From positions 124,001 through 188,000 of the forward strand of contig CAVPIK010000029.1 of assembly GCA_963704975.1 (NCBI GenBank): 64,000 nt of DNA. The letters run 5' to 3'. The position numbers and the translations under genes are program-made. The notes beneath the pieces were generated by a model that ran no database searches, was not told the origin of the DNA, and saw only the letters and a program-made list of their open reading frames with translations. Origin of the DNA: JAGNDO01 sp963704975. GTDB lineage: Bacteria; Chloroflexota; Anaerolineae; Caldilineales; Caldilineaceae. Below, one piece after another: positions 27,225-36,183 of this stretch (within the stretch, counting starts at the first letter, position 1; each line of letters opens with the position of its first letter).

Positions 27225-27563
27225 CTATCTCTGTGGTTTTGCAAAACTGCCGTCAGCCAGCCGGGGAAATGGGATCACATCGACGATAGCGTCCCGGTTG
27301 AGGGGGCCGTAAATGTGGGGGAAAAGATGGCCGCTGGCCGCCTCCCACTTCACGTCGGGCTGAACTTTGGTCTCGTCGATGCACAGCAAAACGAAGTCGC
27401 CGGGTATCTCCCGATAGTACCGGTTGGCTACCACGGGCAACATCTCCACCTCCGCGGTGCAGTGGGTGAAGCCTTCCGTGGCCAACGTGTCGCTGACATA
27501 GGGGCGGTCCGCCGGGTGGCTCTGCCAAACCGCTTGGGGCAGCATGTGATAAAAAATAGTCAC
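27225..27563 (-). CDS. DUF952 family protein
   Basis: A 112-residue protein with IFYHMLPQAVWQ at the start, GFTHCTAEVEMLPVVANRYY, LLCIDETKVQPDVKWE and FPHIYGPLNRDAIVDV, the DUF952 (PF06108) pattern with the FxHCxT motif. The fold is related to ADP-ribosyltransferase-like proteins, but no activity is established. It follows the MBL gene by 2 bases. Confidence 0.85.
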   Translation of the reverse strand: MTIFYHMLPQAVWQSHPADRPYVSDTLATEGFTHCTAEVEMLPVVANRYYREIPGDFVLLCIDETKVQPDVKWEAASGHLFPHIYGPLNRDAIVDVIPFPRLADGSFAKPQR

Positions 27564-27565
27564 GG

Positions 27566-28217
27566 CTACACCTCGAACTGGGCATTTTCGCCCACAAAAG
27601 GATTGTGCAGCCGCTCTCGCCCGATGGTGGTGGCCATGCCGTGACCCGGATAGATCACATAGTCATCGTCCAGGGTGAGCAGTTGCGACCGGATGGCCTG
27701 AAAAAGCGTGGGGCCGTCGGCACCGGGCAGATCGAAACGCCCGACACTGTCTCGGAAAAGGGTGTCCCCGGCGAAGACTTGATGGTTCTTGTGATCCACA
27801 AAAACCACGTGGCCGGGGGCGTGGCCGGGCACAAAACGCACCTCCACGCTCTCTTCCCCAAAAGTGATGATCTGGCCCGGCACCAAAAATTCATCCGGAT
27901 CATCCACCGGGTCGATCTCCATGCTCAGCCACAAAGCCACCCGCTTGGGCGCATCCCGCAGGATGGCCAGGTCCAATTCGTGGAGATGAAAGGTGGCGTC
28001 CGTGTGAGCTTTCACCGCGTTGACGGCCATCACATGGTCGAAGTGGGCGTGGGTGTTGATGATCTTCTCAATCGTCAACCCCGCCTCCTGCACCACGGCG
28101 AGGATGGCCCGGGCCTCGTCGCCGGGATCGATGATCACCCCGCGCTTGGTCTTCTCGCAGCCCAAAATATAGCAATTTTCTTGTAAGCAGTCCGACGGTC
28201 AAGCCTTTTGTAATCAT
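27566..28217 (-). CDS. MBL-fold hydrolase (glyoxalase II-like), frameshifted at start
   Basis: It shows the zinc ligands THAHFDHVMAV, VPGHAPGHVVFV, FAGDTLFRDSVGR and YPGHGMATTIG. As read in one frame the protein lacks its first strand. Moving to another frame at about 28183 recovers the missing start: MITKGLTVGLL then QENCYILGCEKTKRG, the family's usual beginning, with ATG at 28217. One extra base near 28183 explains this. The start overlaps the DUF2442 gene. It probably hydrolyses a thioester such as a glutathione- or other thiol-linked compound. Confidence 0.8.
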
Positions 28218-28515
28218 ACAAAGTCCATTTGTGTTCGTTCAGATTGTCGCGCGTACGTGCTGCAAGCCAGCGATCAAAGGAGCGCTTGGATTCACGACTT
28301 GATACACCAGTCAACAGGGCGATCACGGGAATCAACTCATCCAATTCTTCCCAAAAAATCACATCGCGCCCGTTTGAATCTTCAAAAACGCGCCAGTGAT
28401 TTCTTTCCGTTTCCGTGGCGTGCTGCAAACGTGGATACCATGCCTGAGGAACAAGCACAACACTGCCATCTTCGACGGTGACGGATAGGTTGTCGTCCAC
28501 GAATTCAACTTGCAT
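28135..28515 (-). CDS. DUF2442 protein
   Basis: The N-terminal 75 residues (MQVEFVDDNLSVTVEDGSVV, then VPQAWYPRLQHATETERNHW and FWEELDELIPVIALLTG) match DUF2442 (PF10387). The last 25 residues overlap the start of the MBL gene and follow the same suspect indel near 28183, so the true C-terminus is uncertain. DUF2442 genes often lie beside DUF4160 genes in toxin-antitoxin-like pairs; no such partner is here. Confidence 0.65.
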   Translation of the reverse strand: MQVEFVDDNLSVTVEDGSVVLVPQAWYPRLQHATETERNHWRVFEDSNGRDVIFWEELDELIPVIALLTGVSSRESKRSFDRWLAARTRDNLNEHKWTLYDYKRLDRRTAYKKIAIFWAARRPSAG

Positions 28516-28590
28516 AATTCGCACCTCGCCATTCGCCCCTCGCCATTTGTGTCCGTATGCTATCCCAAAGCAAGGGTTGTGTCAAAAGGG

Positions 28591-30990
28591 TTACGGGATC
28601 TCGCCCAAACGCACACGCGTCTCCCCAACTTGCAGGGTCAACGTGCGGTCGCCGCCGGTGAAGGGGATATCAAACTCGCCCCGCACCAGGATGCCGTCGG
28701 GCCAGGTGGCCGGGTCCGTGGGGAAGCCGCCGCCGGCCAGGGGCGCGGTCACGCTCTGGTCGCCCAGGCTGAGGGTGACCTGCTGATCCACGGGCACATC
28801 GTTGCCCCCGGCCATGCGCCAGAAGAGGGTGACATGGACCAGATCCCCGGCCATCACCGGAGTGGTCGGGGCGTGGCCAAAATCCTTGCGGTAAGAAATC
28901 GTAGCCCGCCAGCCGCAGATCACCGATCAACTTTTTGTCCACCCGATGCTGCATGGGCACGATGTCCAGGGGCAGATCCGTGGGCGAGGCCAGCACCTGC
29001 ACTGTGCCCAATTCGGCCATGTCCCCGGCGGACGTGGCCAGCCGCTGGCCGGTCTCCGGGTCATAGAGGGCGGCGATCAGCCGGTAGTCCCCCGGCGGCG
29101 TGCCCAGGGGGATGGGCAGGCCGTGGTTGTCGGTGATGGTTTCGCCGGGCGTCCAGCCGTCCGTGGGCCGAGAGCCGCCGCCGGGTTCGCTGTCCCGCTG
29201 GGCGATGACCTGGTTACGGCTGTCCAAAAGCTGCACCGTGACTTTGTAGCGGCGCGTCAACGGCGCATCCGTCCGCCAATCCAGGCTGATCAGGGCGTTC
29301 TCGCCCCCGGTCACCGGCTGGGGGCTGACGCAGCTTTGGGCCAAGTGGATGGCTTCCCCGAAGAGCATATCGGGTTGGGTGCAGCGCAGATCCCCGGCAT
29401 CCGGCGGCAGATCATAGGTGACAAAACGCACGTTGCCCTGCCAGGATTCTAGCCCTTTGAAGGCGTGGCCATCCAGCCACCCCTCCACGATCTTGTCCGG
29501 GTCCGACTGTTCCGTGGCCCAAAAGAGGGCATAAATCGTGTGGCGACCGGCCATCGATTCGGCCAATGTCGCCTCGGTGGCACCCCGATCAGGCGGACGC
29601 TGGGCGGGCAGGGCCAGCACGGGCAGCCCCGGATCGTAATAGCCCCACACCTCCGCCTGGCCCGGGGCGTTGAGCAGCACCAGATCCGTCGCCGCGTCCC
29701 CCAGCACGCCCACATAGCGGGCCACCCCGGCATAGTTGTCCCGGGCCACCGGGTCCGCGTAGTAGCCGGGCAACGTCACCGCGGCCAGGGTGAGGGCGAG
29801 GAGTGACAAGATGAGCGGGGGAAGGGGGGAAAGGGTGAAGGGGTGAAGGGGTGATCTGTTCCCCACCTCCCGGCTAACGGCTAACGGCTGATGGCTAACC
29901 GCTAACGCCGTGAGCACACACCACGCCGGGGACACGGCCAGGAGAAATTTGAGAAACGAGTCGCTGAACAGGCCCAGGCCGAACATGAGGCCGATGGGGG
30001 CCAGGAACCAGGCGGCAATCAATCCACACGCCCCGGTTGCGCCGGTGGCGGAGGATGCCCACGATGGGCAGTAACCCGGCCAGGATCAGCCACGGCCAGG
30101 CCAGGTCGGGTCCGCTGCGCATGGGGCCGACGGTTAAGGTTTGCAAGGTGAGGCGCACCCCGTCCAGCAGCCCCACGGATTCGCCCCCGGCTGGCCAGTT
30201 CAACACCCGCTCCACCGCGGTGGGCAGCCAGGGGGCGAAGGCGAGGAGGATGGCGGCGTTGAGGAGGAGGAAAATTGAGAATTGAGAATTGAAAATTGAA
30301 AATTGGGAATGTGTGGTGATTTGGCGAGTTGATGGGGAACGAATCAAGAGCGTGACGAGGTGGGTGGCGGCGACGGCGGCCAGGATGATGGGGAAGCTGT
30401 AGTGGGTCCACAGCCCCATCACCCCAAAGAAAACGTATCCAACCATCCAACCCCTTACCCCACGCCCCTTTTGCCTTTTGCCTTTTGCACTTTGCCTTTT
30501 GCCTTCCAAAAGACTCCACACCAGCCCGGCGCTACACACGGCCAGCAGCATGTACATGCGGGCTTCCTGGCTATAGTAGAATCTGGAAAGGGGCGAGGGC
30601 GGCGAGGAGGGCGGCGAGCAGGGGGATTGGGGATTGGGGATTGGGGATTGGGGATTGCGGTCAAGCCGTTGGGTGATGGCGAAGACGATTAGGACGAGGG
30701 CCACGCCCAGCACAGGCCGAAAAACTGCGCATGGCGAAGGCGCTGTCACCCAAAGGCAGGGTCCACAATTTGAGCAGCCAATAATAGCCCGGCGGATGGA
30801 TGTCCGCGGCGGCGTCCTTGGCGATCTGGGCGAAGCTGCGGCCCATGAGCGCCCAGGTGTTGCCCTCGTCGCTCCACAGGCTGGAGGCGGTGAGGGCGTG
30901 GAGGCGCAGGGAGGCGGCCAGGGCCAGGAGCGGAAAAATTGAAAATTGAAAATTGAAAATTTTTATTTTTCGTCTTGCCCCACTCTTCAC
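28591..30990 (-). CDS. GT39-like membrane glycosyltransferase, frameshifted and repeat-invaded
   Basis: Four frame segments rebuild one protein: N-terminus with SSLWSDEGNTWALMG and AADIHPPGYYWLLKLW, the acidic/His motif region of GT-C (ArnT/RgtA-like) transferases; SQEARMYMLLAVCSAGLVWS; TALAVSH...DNYAGVARYVGVLG; and a soluble C-terminal domain (LISLDWRTDAPLTRRYKV to VGETRVRLGEIP). Breaks lie near 30715, 30030 and 28895. A polyprenyl-phosphate sugar donor is expected. Loops between helices carry translated heptamer repeats (QFSIFNSQFSIF, GKRQSAKGKRQKG, NPQSPIPNPQSP, PLAVSREVGNR). The probable GTG start overlaps the stop of the glycoside hydrolase gene. Confidence 0.75.
29822..29910. repeat. 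GGGTGAAG and GGCTAAC short tandem repeats in coding sequence
   Basis: AAGGGGTG-type units at 29822-29854 and GGCTAAC-type heptamers at 29871-29910, both inside the glycosyltransferase frame. Confidence 0.8.
30270..30308. repeat. AATTGAA heptamer repeat in coding sequence
   Basis: Five or so AATTGAG/AAATTGA heptamers. Encodes QFSIFNSQFSIF on the minus strand. Confidence 0.85.
30468..30506. repeat. TTTTGCC heptamer repeat in coding sequence
   Basis: CTTTTGCCTTTTGCCTTTTG plus CACTTTGCC variants. The same mixed unit recurs at 33846-33889 and 48373-48408. Confidence 0.85.
30622..30657. repeat. GGGGATT heptamer repeat in coding sequence
   Basis: Five tandem GGGGATT copies, encoding NPQSPIPNPQSP on the minus strand. 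Confidence 0.9.
30934..30960. repeat. AAAATTG heptamer repeat at gene start
   Basis: Three to four AAAATTG units just inside the glycosyltransferase start, encoding FNFQFSIF. Confidence 0.85.
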
Positions 30991-32285
30991 TCTTGCCCCC
31001 TTATGTACGACTTCAGGGTCGCATAGACCGGCTGGGGGGTGAAGTCTGGGGCGAGGAGACGGAAGTAGGCTTCGGGTTGGCGGTTTTGCTCCCAGGCGTC
31101 CGTGGCGCGCTTGAGGTACCAGGTGTTGGCCACGCCCACCCAGGGCCAGTCGGCTTGGATGCGGGCGTAGGCTTGGGGCAGATAGTCGGCCTGCTTCTCC
31201 GGCGTGACCCGGCCATAGCGGGGGTCCACGTCGACCGGCGCGGCGTTCCAGTTCATCTCGCTGATCCAGATGGGTTTGTGGCCGTCCCCGTTGGCCACCA
31301 TCACGTCCCGGAGGAAGCGGGGGCGGCTGAAGTTGATCACACGGGGCTGCATGCGCTGGTCCGTGGGGCCGCTGTAGAGGCCGTAGCCCTGCATGGCCAT
31401 GATGTCGAAATAGTCGGCGGCCCCGGCGTCGTACATGCGTTGGAGAAAGATCATGTCGTTGAGGCTGTTGGTCGGGGCCGGCGCGGACGGGCGACAGATC
31501 AATCGTGGCGGCCAAGGCCCCGGCGATGATCACCACGTCCGGGTTGGCCGTGCGGGCGGCGGTGGCCCCGGCTTTGAGCAGTGCCGTGTATTGCTCCGGG
31601 TTGATGGGATACGCGCCCCACTCCGGGTAGATGTTTGGCTCGTTCCAAAGCTGAAAATAGGTGACCCGGCCCCGATAGCGGCTGACCACGGCGGTGACAA
31701 AATCGGCGTAGTCCTGGTTGTTGTCCGGGGGGCGTAGGTGCCCATCTCGTCGCCCTGGGATCGGGTCCAGTTGGGCGGGTTGCTGAGGCGTACGATCAGT
31801 TCCAGGCCGTTGGCTTCGGCCAGGTCAACGATTTGGTCGTATTTGTCCCAGGCCGAGCGATAGGGTTCGTGGCGGCGATCCTCGAAATCGCCCTTGGCGT
31901 GGATCTCGATGTCTTCCCAGGGGAACTCTTGGCGCAGCCAGTGGAAGCCGGCGTCTGCGGCCATCTGCACCACAAGGGCACGCTTGGCCGGGTCTGCCTC
32001 TTGCTCTAAAAAGACATTGACCCCAAAGGGGCTGACGGCTGCTGGGGCCACCGGGATGTCGTCCCCGGTATTCAGTCTTGGACGCACGGAATCTGCGGCC
32101 AGATCAGTGAGTCCTTTTACCTGAGAAAAAAAGGCCTCCTCGCCGGTTTTTTCCAACATCCACGCGCGGGCGGGGGGCGTGGAGAGCAGGCCCACGCCAA
32201 GGCCACCCAGGATCAACAGGGCGATCCAGAGGGTGAGGGTTTGGCGCAGAGCAGATTTTATGGGAGTGGGTGACGTATTGGCCAT
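30987..32285 (-). CDS. Secreted glycoside hydrolase (GH-A clan, GH5/39-like), frameshifted
   Basis: N-terminus MANTSPTPIKSALRQ is followed by one hydrophobic segment (LWIALLILGGLGVGLL), a signal anchor. The barrel shows FGVNVFLEQEADP, FHWLRQEFPWEDIEI, VRLSNPPNW, then after a break near 31735 TYFQLWNEPNIYPEWGAYP with the acid/base NEP motif, and after a second break near 31500 HKPIWISEMNWNAAP with the nucleophile Glu in SEMNW. It ends KSYIRGQE. The break at 31735 could be a miscounted C run. The substrate is not clear. The stop overlaps the start of the glycosyltransferase gene. Confidence 0.78.
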
Positions 32286-32310
32286 ATAATTTCGATTGTT
32301 GAAAACAAAA

Positions 32311-32344
32311 CAGAACCGGCCCAAGAATTTCTGGACCGGTTCTG
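32311..32344 (-). terminator. Intrinsic terminator of the antitoxin-like gene
   Basis: CAGAACCGG pairs with CCGGTTCTG with an additional inner CC/GG pair. On the minus strand it is followed by TTTTGTTTTC. Confidence 0.8.
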
Positions 32345-32387
32345 TGGGTTCACTATCGTCTAATTTTCGACGTCAGGACAAGATCTC

Positions 32388-32612
32388 TCATTGCTCATCC
32401 GATACCCGTCCCAATTCGGCGATGATCTCGTCGGCAGTCTGCGCACGAAAAAGGCCAGCCCGAAAATCGGCCAAGGTAGTCTTGGCGTGTTCAGCTATCT
32501 CCCGTCGCCGTTCTGCGATGGCGCGACTGTGCAGAATATCCACCAACATTTCTCGCTCGTCAACGGGCAGTTCCATGACCGTGTCAATGGCTTGATCCAA
32601 AGTGATTGGCAT
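32388..32612 (-). CDS. Antitoxin-like addiction-module protein (74 aa), no toxin alongside
   Basis: It starts MPITLDQAIDTVMELPVDER and continues with ILHSRAIAERRREIAEHAK and TADEIIAELGRV. This pattern resembles the small addiction-module antitoxin-like proteins common in cyanobacteria and Chloroflexota that usually precede a RelE/ParE-type toxin. Here a terminator follows within 45 bases and no toxin is found, so it is an orphan. AGGAGAT lies before the ATG. Confidence 0.65.
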   Translation of the reverse strand: MPITLDQAIDTVMELPVDEREMLVDILHSRAIAERRREIAEHAKTTLADFRAGLFRAQTADEIIAELGRVSDEQ

Positions 32613-32674
32613 CAGATCTCCTTTTTGAACGCATTATGCCAATGTCCGTCCTGCCGTGAATCCACAACTCCAAC

Positions 32675-33609
32675 TCACCGACTGTCGAAGTCCACCACGG
32701 CCTGGTTGCAGCCTTCGCCGGGACCGGTGCTGGTGAAGTTGGCCATCTCGGAGATGCGGGCACCGCCGGCATCTGCAACCCAGACATACCAAGTGCCGAC
32801 GATGGGGCCGGCCGCGCTGATGATGTGGCTGTAGTAGCCAGCATCCCAGTTCGGGATAGCCCTCGTGGGGGCCGCTGATGGCGGGCTGGGTGATCCAGGG
32901 ACCATCGGGCGCATAGCTGAAGACCACATTGTAGCCGCTGGCCGGTTGGCCGCCCTTGTAGGTTTTGCCCTCGAACCAGGTGCCGGCAGGCTGGCGGTCA
33001 CAGCGACCGACCACGGCCACGTTGAATTCGTAGCGGGGGGCGGGCACGGCTGTGGGGGCGGCGGGGGCAGGCACCGGGGTGGCTGTGGGCGGCACAAATA
33101 CGGCGGTGGGCGGCGGGGCGGGGATGTCGCTGGCCACGGCCACGGCCTCCACCCCTTCCCCTGTGACCAAGTTGGCAAAGACCCAGCCGGTCTGGCCGTT
33201 GAAGTTGATCTGATACCAATCGCCCGCCCCGTTCTTGCCGGTCACGTCATAGCGGGAGCCTTGGGTGGCCTGGCCGATGGCGTTGTAGTTGGTGCCCGGC
33301 CCGCCCCGCACGTTCATGTTGCTGTTGATGGTCACACTGGCCGCGGGGACCGGTGTGGGGGGCACGGGGGTGTCCGTGGCCGCCGGTTGATCCACGGCGG
33401 CAGGTTGATCCACGGCCACCGGCAGGGCGGCTTCGGCCTGGGCCGTGGCCGCCATGGCCGGGATCCAGCGGCGTCGCCACCACGGGTGCGGTGGGGGTGA
33501 AGGTGGGCAGGGGGGTGCGGGTGGGCAGGGGTGCGGCGGATTCGCTGCTTCCCCCACAGCCGCTGACCACAAAGATCGTCACAATCAGAATTGCAAACAA
33601 CTTACGCAT
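32675..33609 (-). CDS. SH3-domain lipoprotein, frameshifted
   Basis: It begins MRKLFAILIVTIFVVSGC with a lipobox, then a TP-rich linker. After a break near 33465 comes an SH3b domain (NMNVRGGPGTNYNAIGQAT to DWYQINFNGQTGWVFANLV), a Pro/Ala linker, and a C-terminal beta domain (YEFNVAVVGRCDRQPAGTWF, YNVVFSYAPDGPW). A second break near 32858 leads to GYYSHIISAAGPIVGTWYVW and the end VVDFDSR. SH3b domains bind cell-wall peptide or glycan; it is probably exported and wall-associated. Confidence 0.78.
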
Positions 33610-33953
33610 TTTGTTTGTTTCCTTGTTTCAACGATGTTGCGACAGCGAAAACCACGAATTTCACCAATTTCACGAATGTTTCAGAGAAATCCAGAGAGAA
33701 AATCGTGTCGATTTGGCGCATTCGTGGCCCGCACAACATAGTCATTGATGTTTATTTGCCATGTTTGACGACAATGTTTTGCGGGTGCCAGTATAGCACA
33801 CGCAAAAGTTAACGAGCAAAAGGAGCGGTTTGTTCCGGGATGGGGGAAAGGCAAAAGGCAAAAGGCAAAGTGCAAAAGGCAAAAGGGGCGTGGTATTGAT
33901 CTGATCTGGTGTTTGGGCTTATCACCTTTCACCTCGTTCACCCCTTCCCCCGC
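33610..33953. repeat. Gap with fold-back and GGCAAAA heptamer repeats
   Basis: ACCACGAATTTCACC...ATTCGTGG (33650-33728) forms a fold-back. GGCAAAAGGCAAAAGGCAAA (33851 on) plus GTGCAAAAGGC is the heptamer repeat also at 30468 and 48373. No gene is seen. Confidence 0.75.
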
Positions 33954-35437
33954 TCACCTCTTGCGCGCCCGGCCCGCGGACTCCTTCTGGCTGCTGCTGC
34001 CCCGATAGCCGGGGACGGGGAGGGCGATCACCCGGCAGCGGCTGACGTCGGCCATGCGGGTGAGCAGCCAGGGGTCGATGTCCGCGGGGGCGGCGCTGGT
34101 GGTGATCACCGTGGGCAGGATGGCGCTGTAGCGATAGTTGAGGAGTTGGAAGAGCTTCTCCTTGGCCCAGGGCGTGGCGCTCTCTGTGCCCAGATCATCC
34201 AAAACCAGCAGGGGGGTCTTTTTGATCTCATCGAAACGACGGTCATAGGGCGTGGCGGATTGGGGGCTAAAGGCCGCCCGCAGGATGGTCCAGCAGATCC
34301 GGGGCCACCACAAACATGACATCGGTCTCGCCCTGGTCCATCTGGAAATTGGCCACGGCCGCGGCCAAGTGGGTCTTGCCGCACCCATACGCGCCGGTGA
34401 GCACCAGCCAGCCCTGGGGATCGTGGGCGAAGGCCTCCACCACGGTCACGGACTGGCGCAGGGCGTTCTTTTGGGCCGTGGTCAGGTCCGAGCGGGGCAC
34501 GTCGAAGGAGGAGAAATTCTGGTTGCGGTGTAGCCCCAGGCTGCTCAGTTCGCTGTGGGCCGGGTTGGCCCCAGCCCGAAAGTCCGGCGCGGTGATGGCC
34601 AACCGCTCCACCAGGTGGATGTCCACCATGCGGCTGCGCAGGCGCTGGTCCATCTGCTCCAGCCGCTGGTTGGTGGTGATCACCGTGGGCAGTTGGGCGT
34701 TGTAGCGGTGGTTGAGGAGTTGAAAGAGCTTCTCCTGGGCCCAATTGCTGGCGCTGTGGGCCCCCAGATCGTCGATGATCAGGAGGGGGGCCTCCCGCAC
34801 CTGCTCGAAAAGTTCATCGTATTGGATCTCGCTGTGGGGGCCAAAGGTGGCCCGCAGATGGTCGAGCGAGATCCGCCAGCACCAAAAAGAGCACTGGGCG
34901 CTGTTCGGCCAGCCGGGCGTTGGCAATGGCCGCGGCCAGATGGGTCTTGCCGCAGCCAAAAGTCCCGGTCAACAACAGCCAGCCCTGGGGCTGGGCGGCA
35001 AAGGCCCGGCACTTCTCAAAGGCCTGGCGCAAATTGCGCGCCTTGTCCTGGGTCAGCCAGAAGGGTTCGGCGTCAAAATTCTCGAAGGTGAGCCGGGCCA
35101 GCGGGCCCAAACTGCCGAAGTCTTGCATCAACCCTGTTTCACGGGCGGCGATCTCGGCCTGTTTGCACAGACAGGGCATGGCCTTGCCAAAGTCGACGTG
35201 ACCCGGCTCCACATCCTTCAGCACAAAGCCCATGCCCTGGCAGATGGGGCAGACGGGCGGCTGGGGACGATTGGCCTGGGCCGGGCGCGCGGGACGGCGG
35301 CGGCGCTGCCCGCCCTCTTCTGGGTTTGGATCGGCCGGGTTATCCTTTGAGGAAGACATCCCACTCGTCCGAGACTGATTGGCCGGACTGTTTGGATTGG
35401 CCGGGTTGTTGCCCAGCAGTTCTTGCAGATTTTTCAT
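33954..35437 (-). CDS. Tandem-AAA+ DnaC/DnaI-like helicase loader, frameshifted
   Basis: Reconstructed from three frames. N-terminus MKNLQELLGNNP, then a zinc-binding region (CPICQGMGFVLKD ... MPCLCKQ). AAA+ domain 1 has Walker A TGTFGCGKTHLAAAIAN and Walker B LLIIDDLGAHSASNWAQEKL with LPTVITTN. AAA+ domain 2 repeats the design: TGAYGCGKTHLAAAVAN, LLVLDDLGTESATPWAKEKL and LPTVITTS. Each half matches the DnaC/IstB-type loader ATPase. Breaks lie near 34870 and 34285. A normal DnaC has one AAA+ domain; this one has two in a chain. It is next to DnaD and DnaB, so it probably loads the replicative helicase. Confidence 0.78.
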
Positions 35438-36062
35438 GGTTTCCCTCGTCCTTGCCCTCGGTTTCCCAGCGTTTGAGGATGGCGTGGATATAGCGCAGGG
35501 CGCGTTTGTTGCGGCTGACGGCGATGTCAAAGGCCTCGTCGATCCATTCCGGCGGGAAGCTCTTTTCCATATCCCGCAGTTGATCCGCGATCAGGGGGGT
35601 CATCATGCCGATGTTTTGCTCGTACATGATAAAGAGATTGGGCCGGTCCACCGTCAGCCGGGCATCTTCGGGCAGCACAGATTGCAGCTCGCTCAACCGG
35701 CCCTGGCGGATGGCGGCCACGGTCTGGCGGCCCTTGACCGTGTTCATAAAGTACCAATCTTCGGTCGTGGCCTCGTCCCCGTCCCCCGTGCTGATCTCCA
35801 TGCGCAGCAGGGTGTTGCGGCCCACGGCCCGCTCCAGGGCGTCCTCCAGGGCCGCGGACGGGGAGCGCAGTTCCGTGTCCGTGGCCAGCCCGGCCAGCAG
35901 CACAGCATCCGCCCGCAGATCCGCCCCCCGCACATAGCGCAGATCCCCGCTCTGCTCGTTGAGCAGCCAGAAGCAGTGCAGGGTCAGTTTCAGTTCGGCC
36001 AGATCGTCGAGCTGGGGCAGCAGATCCACGAAGAAGAGATCCGGCACGATCACGGCCTTCAT
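35340..36062 (-). CDS. DnaD-domain replication protein
   Basis: A 240-residue protein. The C-terminal half (LFIMYEQNIGMMTPLIADQL, then MEKSFPPEWIDEAFDIAVSR and RALRYIHAILKRWETEG) is the DnaB_2/DnaD domain (PF07261) of primosomal proteins. The N-terminal half resembles a winged-helix region (ELKLTLHCFWLLNEQSG). It overlaps the loader gene by about 98 bases, which suggests coupling. DnaD helps bring the loader and helicase to origins. Confidence 0.87.
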   Translation of the reverse strand: MKAVIVPDLFFVDLLPQLDDLAELKLTLHCFWLLNEQSGDLRYVRGADLRADAVLLAGLATDTELRSPSAALEDALERAVGRNTLLRMEISTGDGDEATTEDWYFMNTVKGRQTVAAIRQGRLSELQSVLPEDARLTVDRPNLFIMYEQNIGMMTPLIADQLRDMEKSFPPEWIDEAFDIAVSRNKRALRYIHAILKRWETEGKDEGNHEKSARTAGQQPGQSKQSGQSVSDEWDVFLKG

Positions 36063-36148
36063 TTTCTGGTCGGGGAAGCCGATAAAGCCGGTCAGTTTAC
36101 GCCATGGGCGGCACCCAAATGAGGTATAAGGCGTGAGTTGGGTGACTC

Positions 36149-36181
36149 ACATCATTGTGCATTGTCAATTGTGCATTGTCA
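36149..36181. repeat. TTGTGCATTGTCAA short repeat before dnaB end
   Basis: ATTGTGCATTGTCA occurs twice in tandem (period 14), related to the heptamer families. Confidence 0.75.
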
Positions 36182-36183
36182 TT

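Noticed and set aside
30661..31689. Single ORF joining the glycoside hydrolase and glycosyltransferase
   Set aside because: This frame merges parts of two genes through the out-of-frame region between 31500 and 30990; the two enzyme families are separate genes with a shared stop/start junction at 30987-30990.
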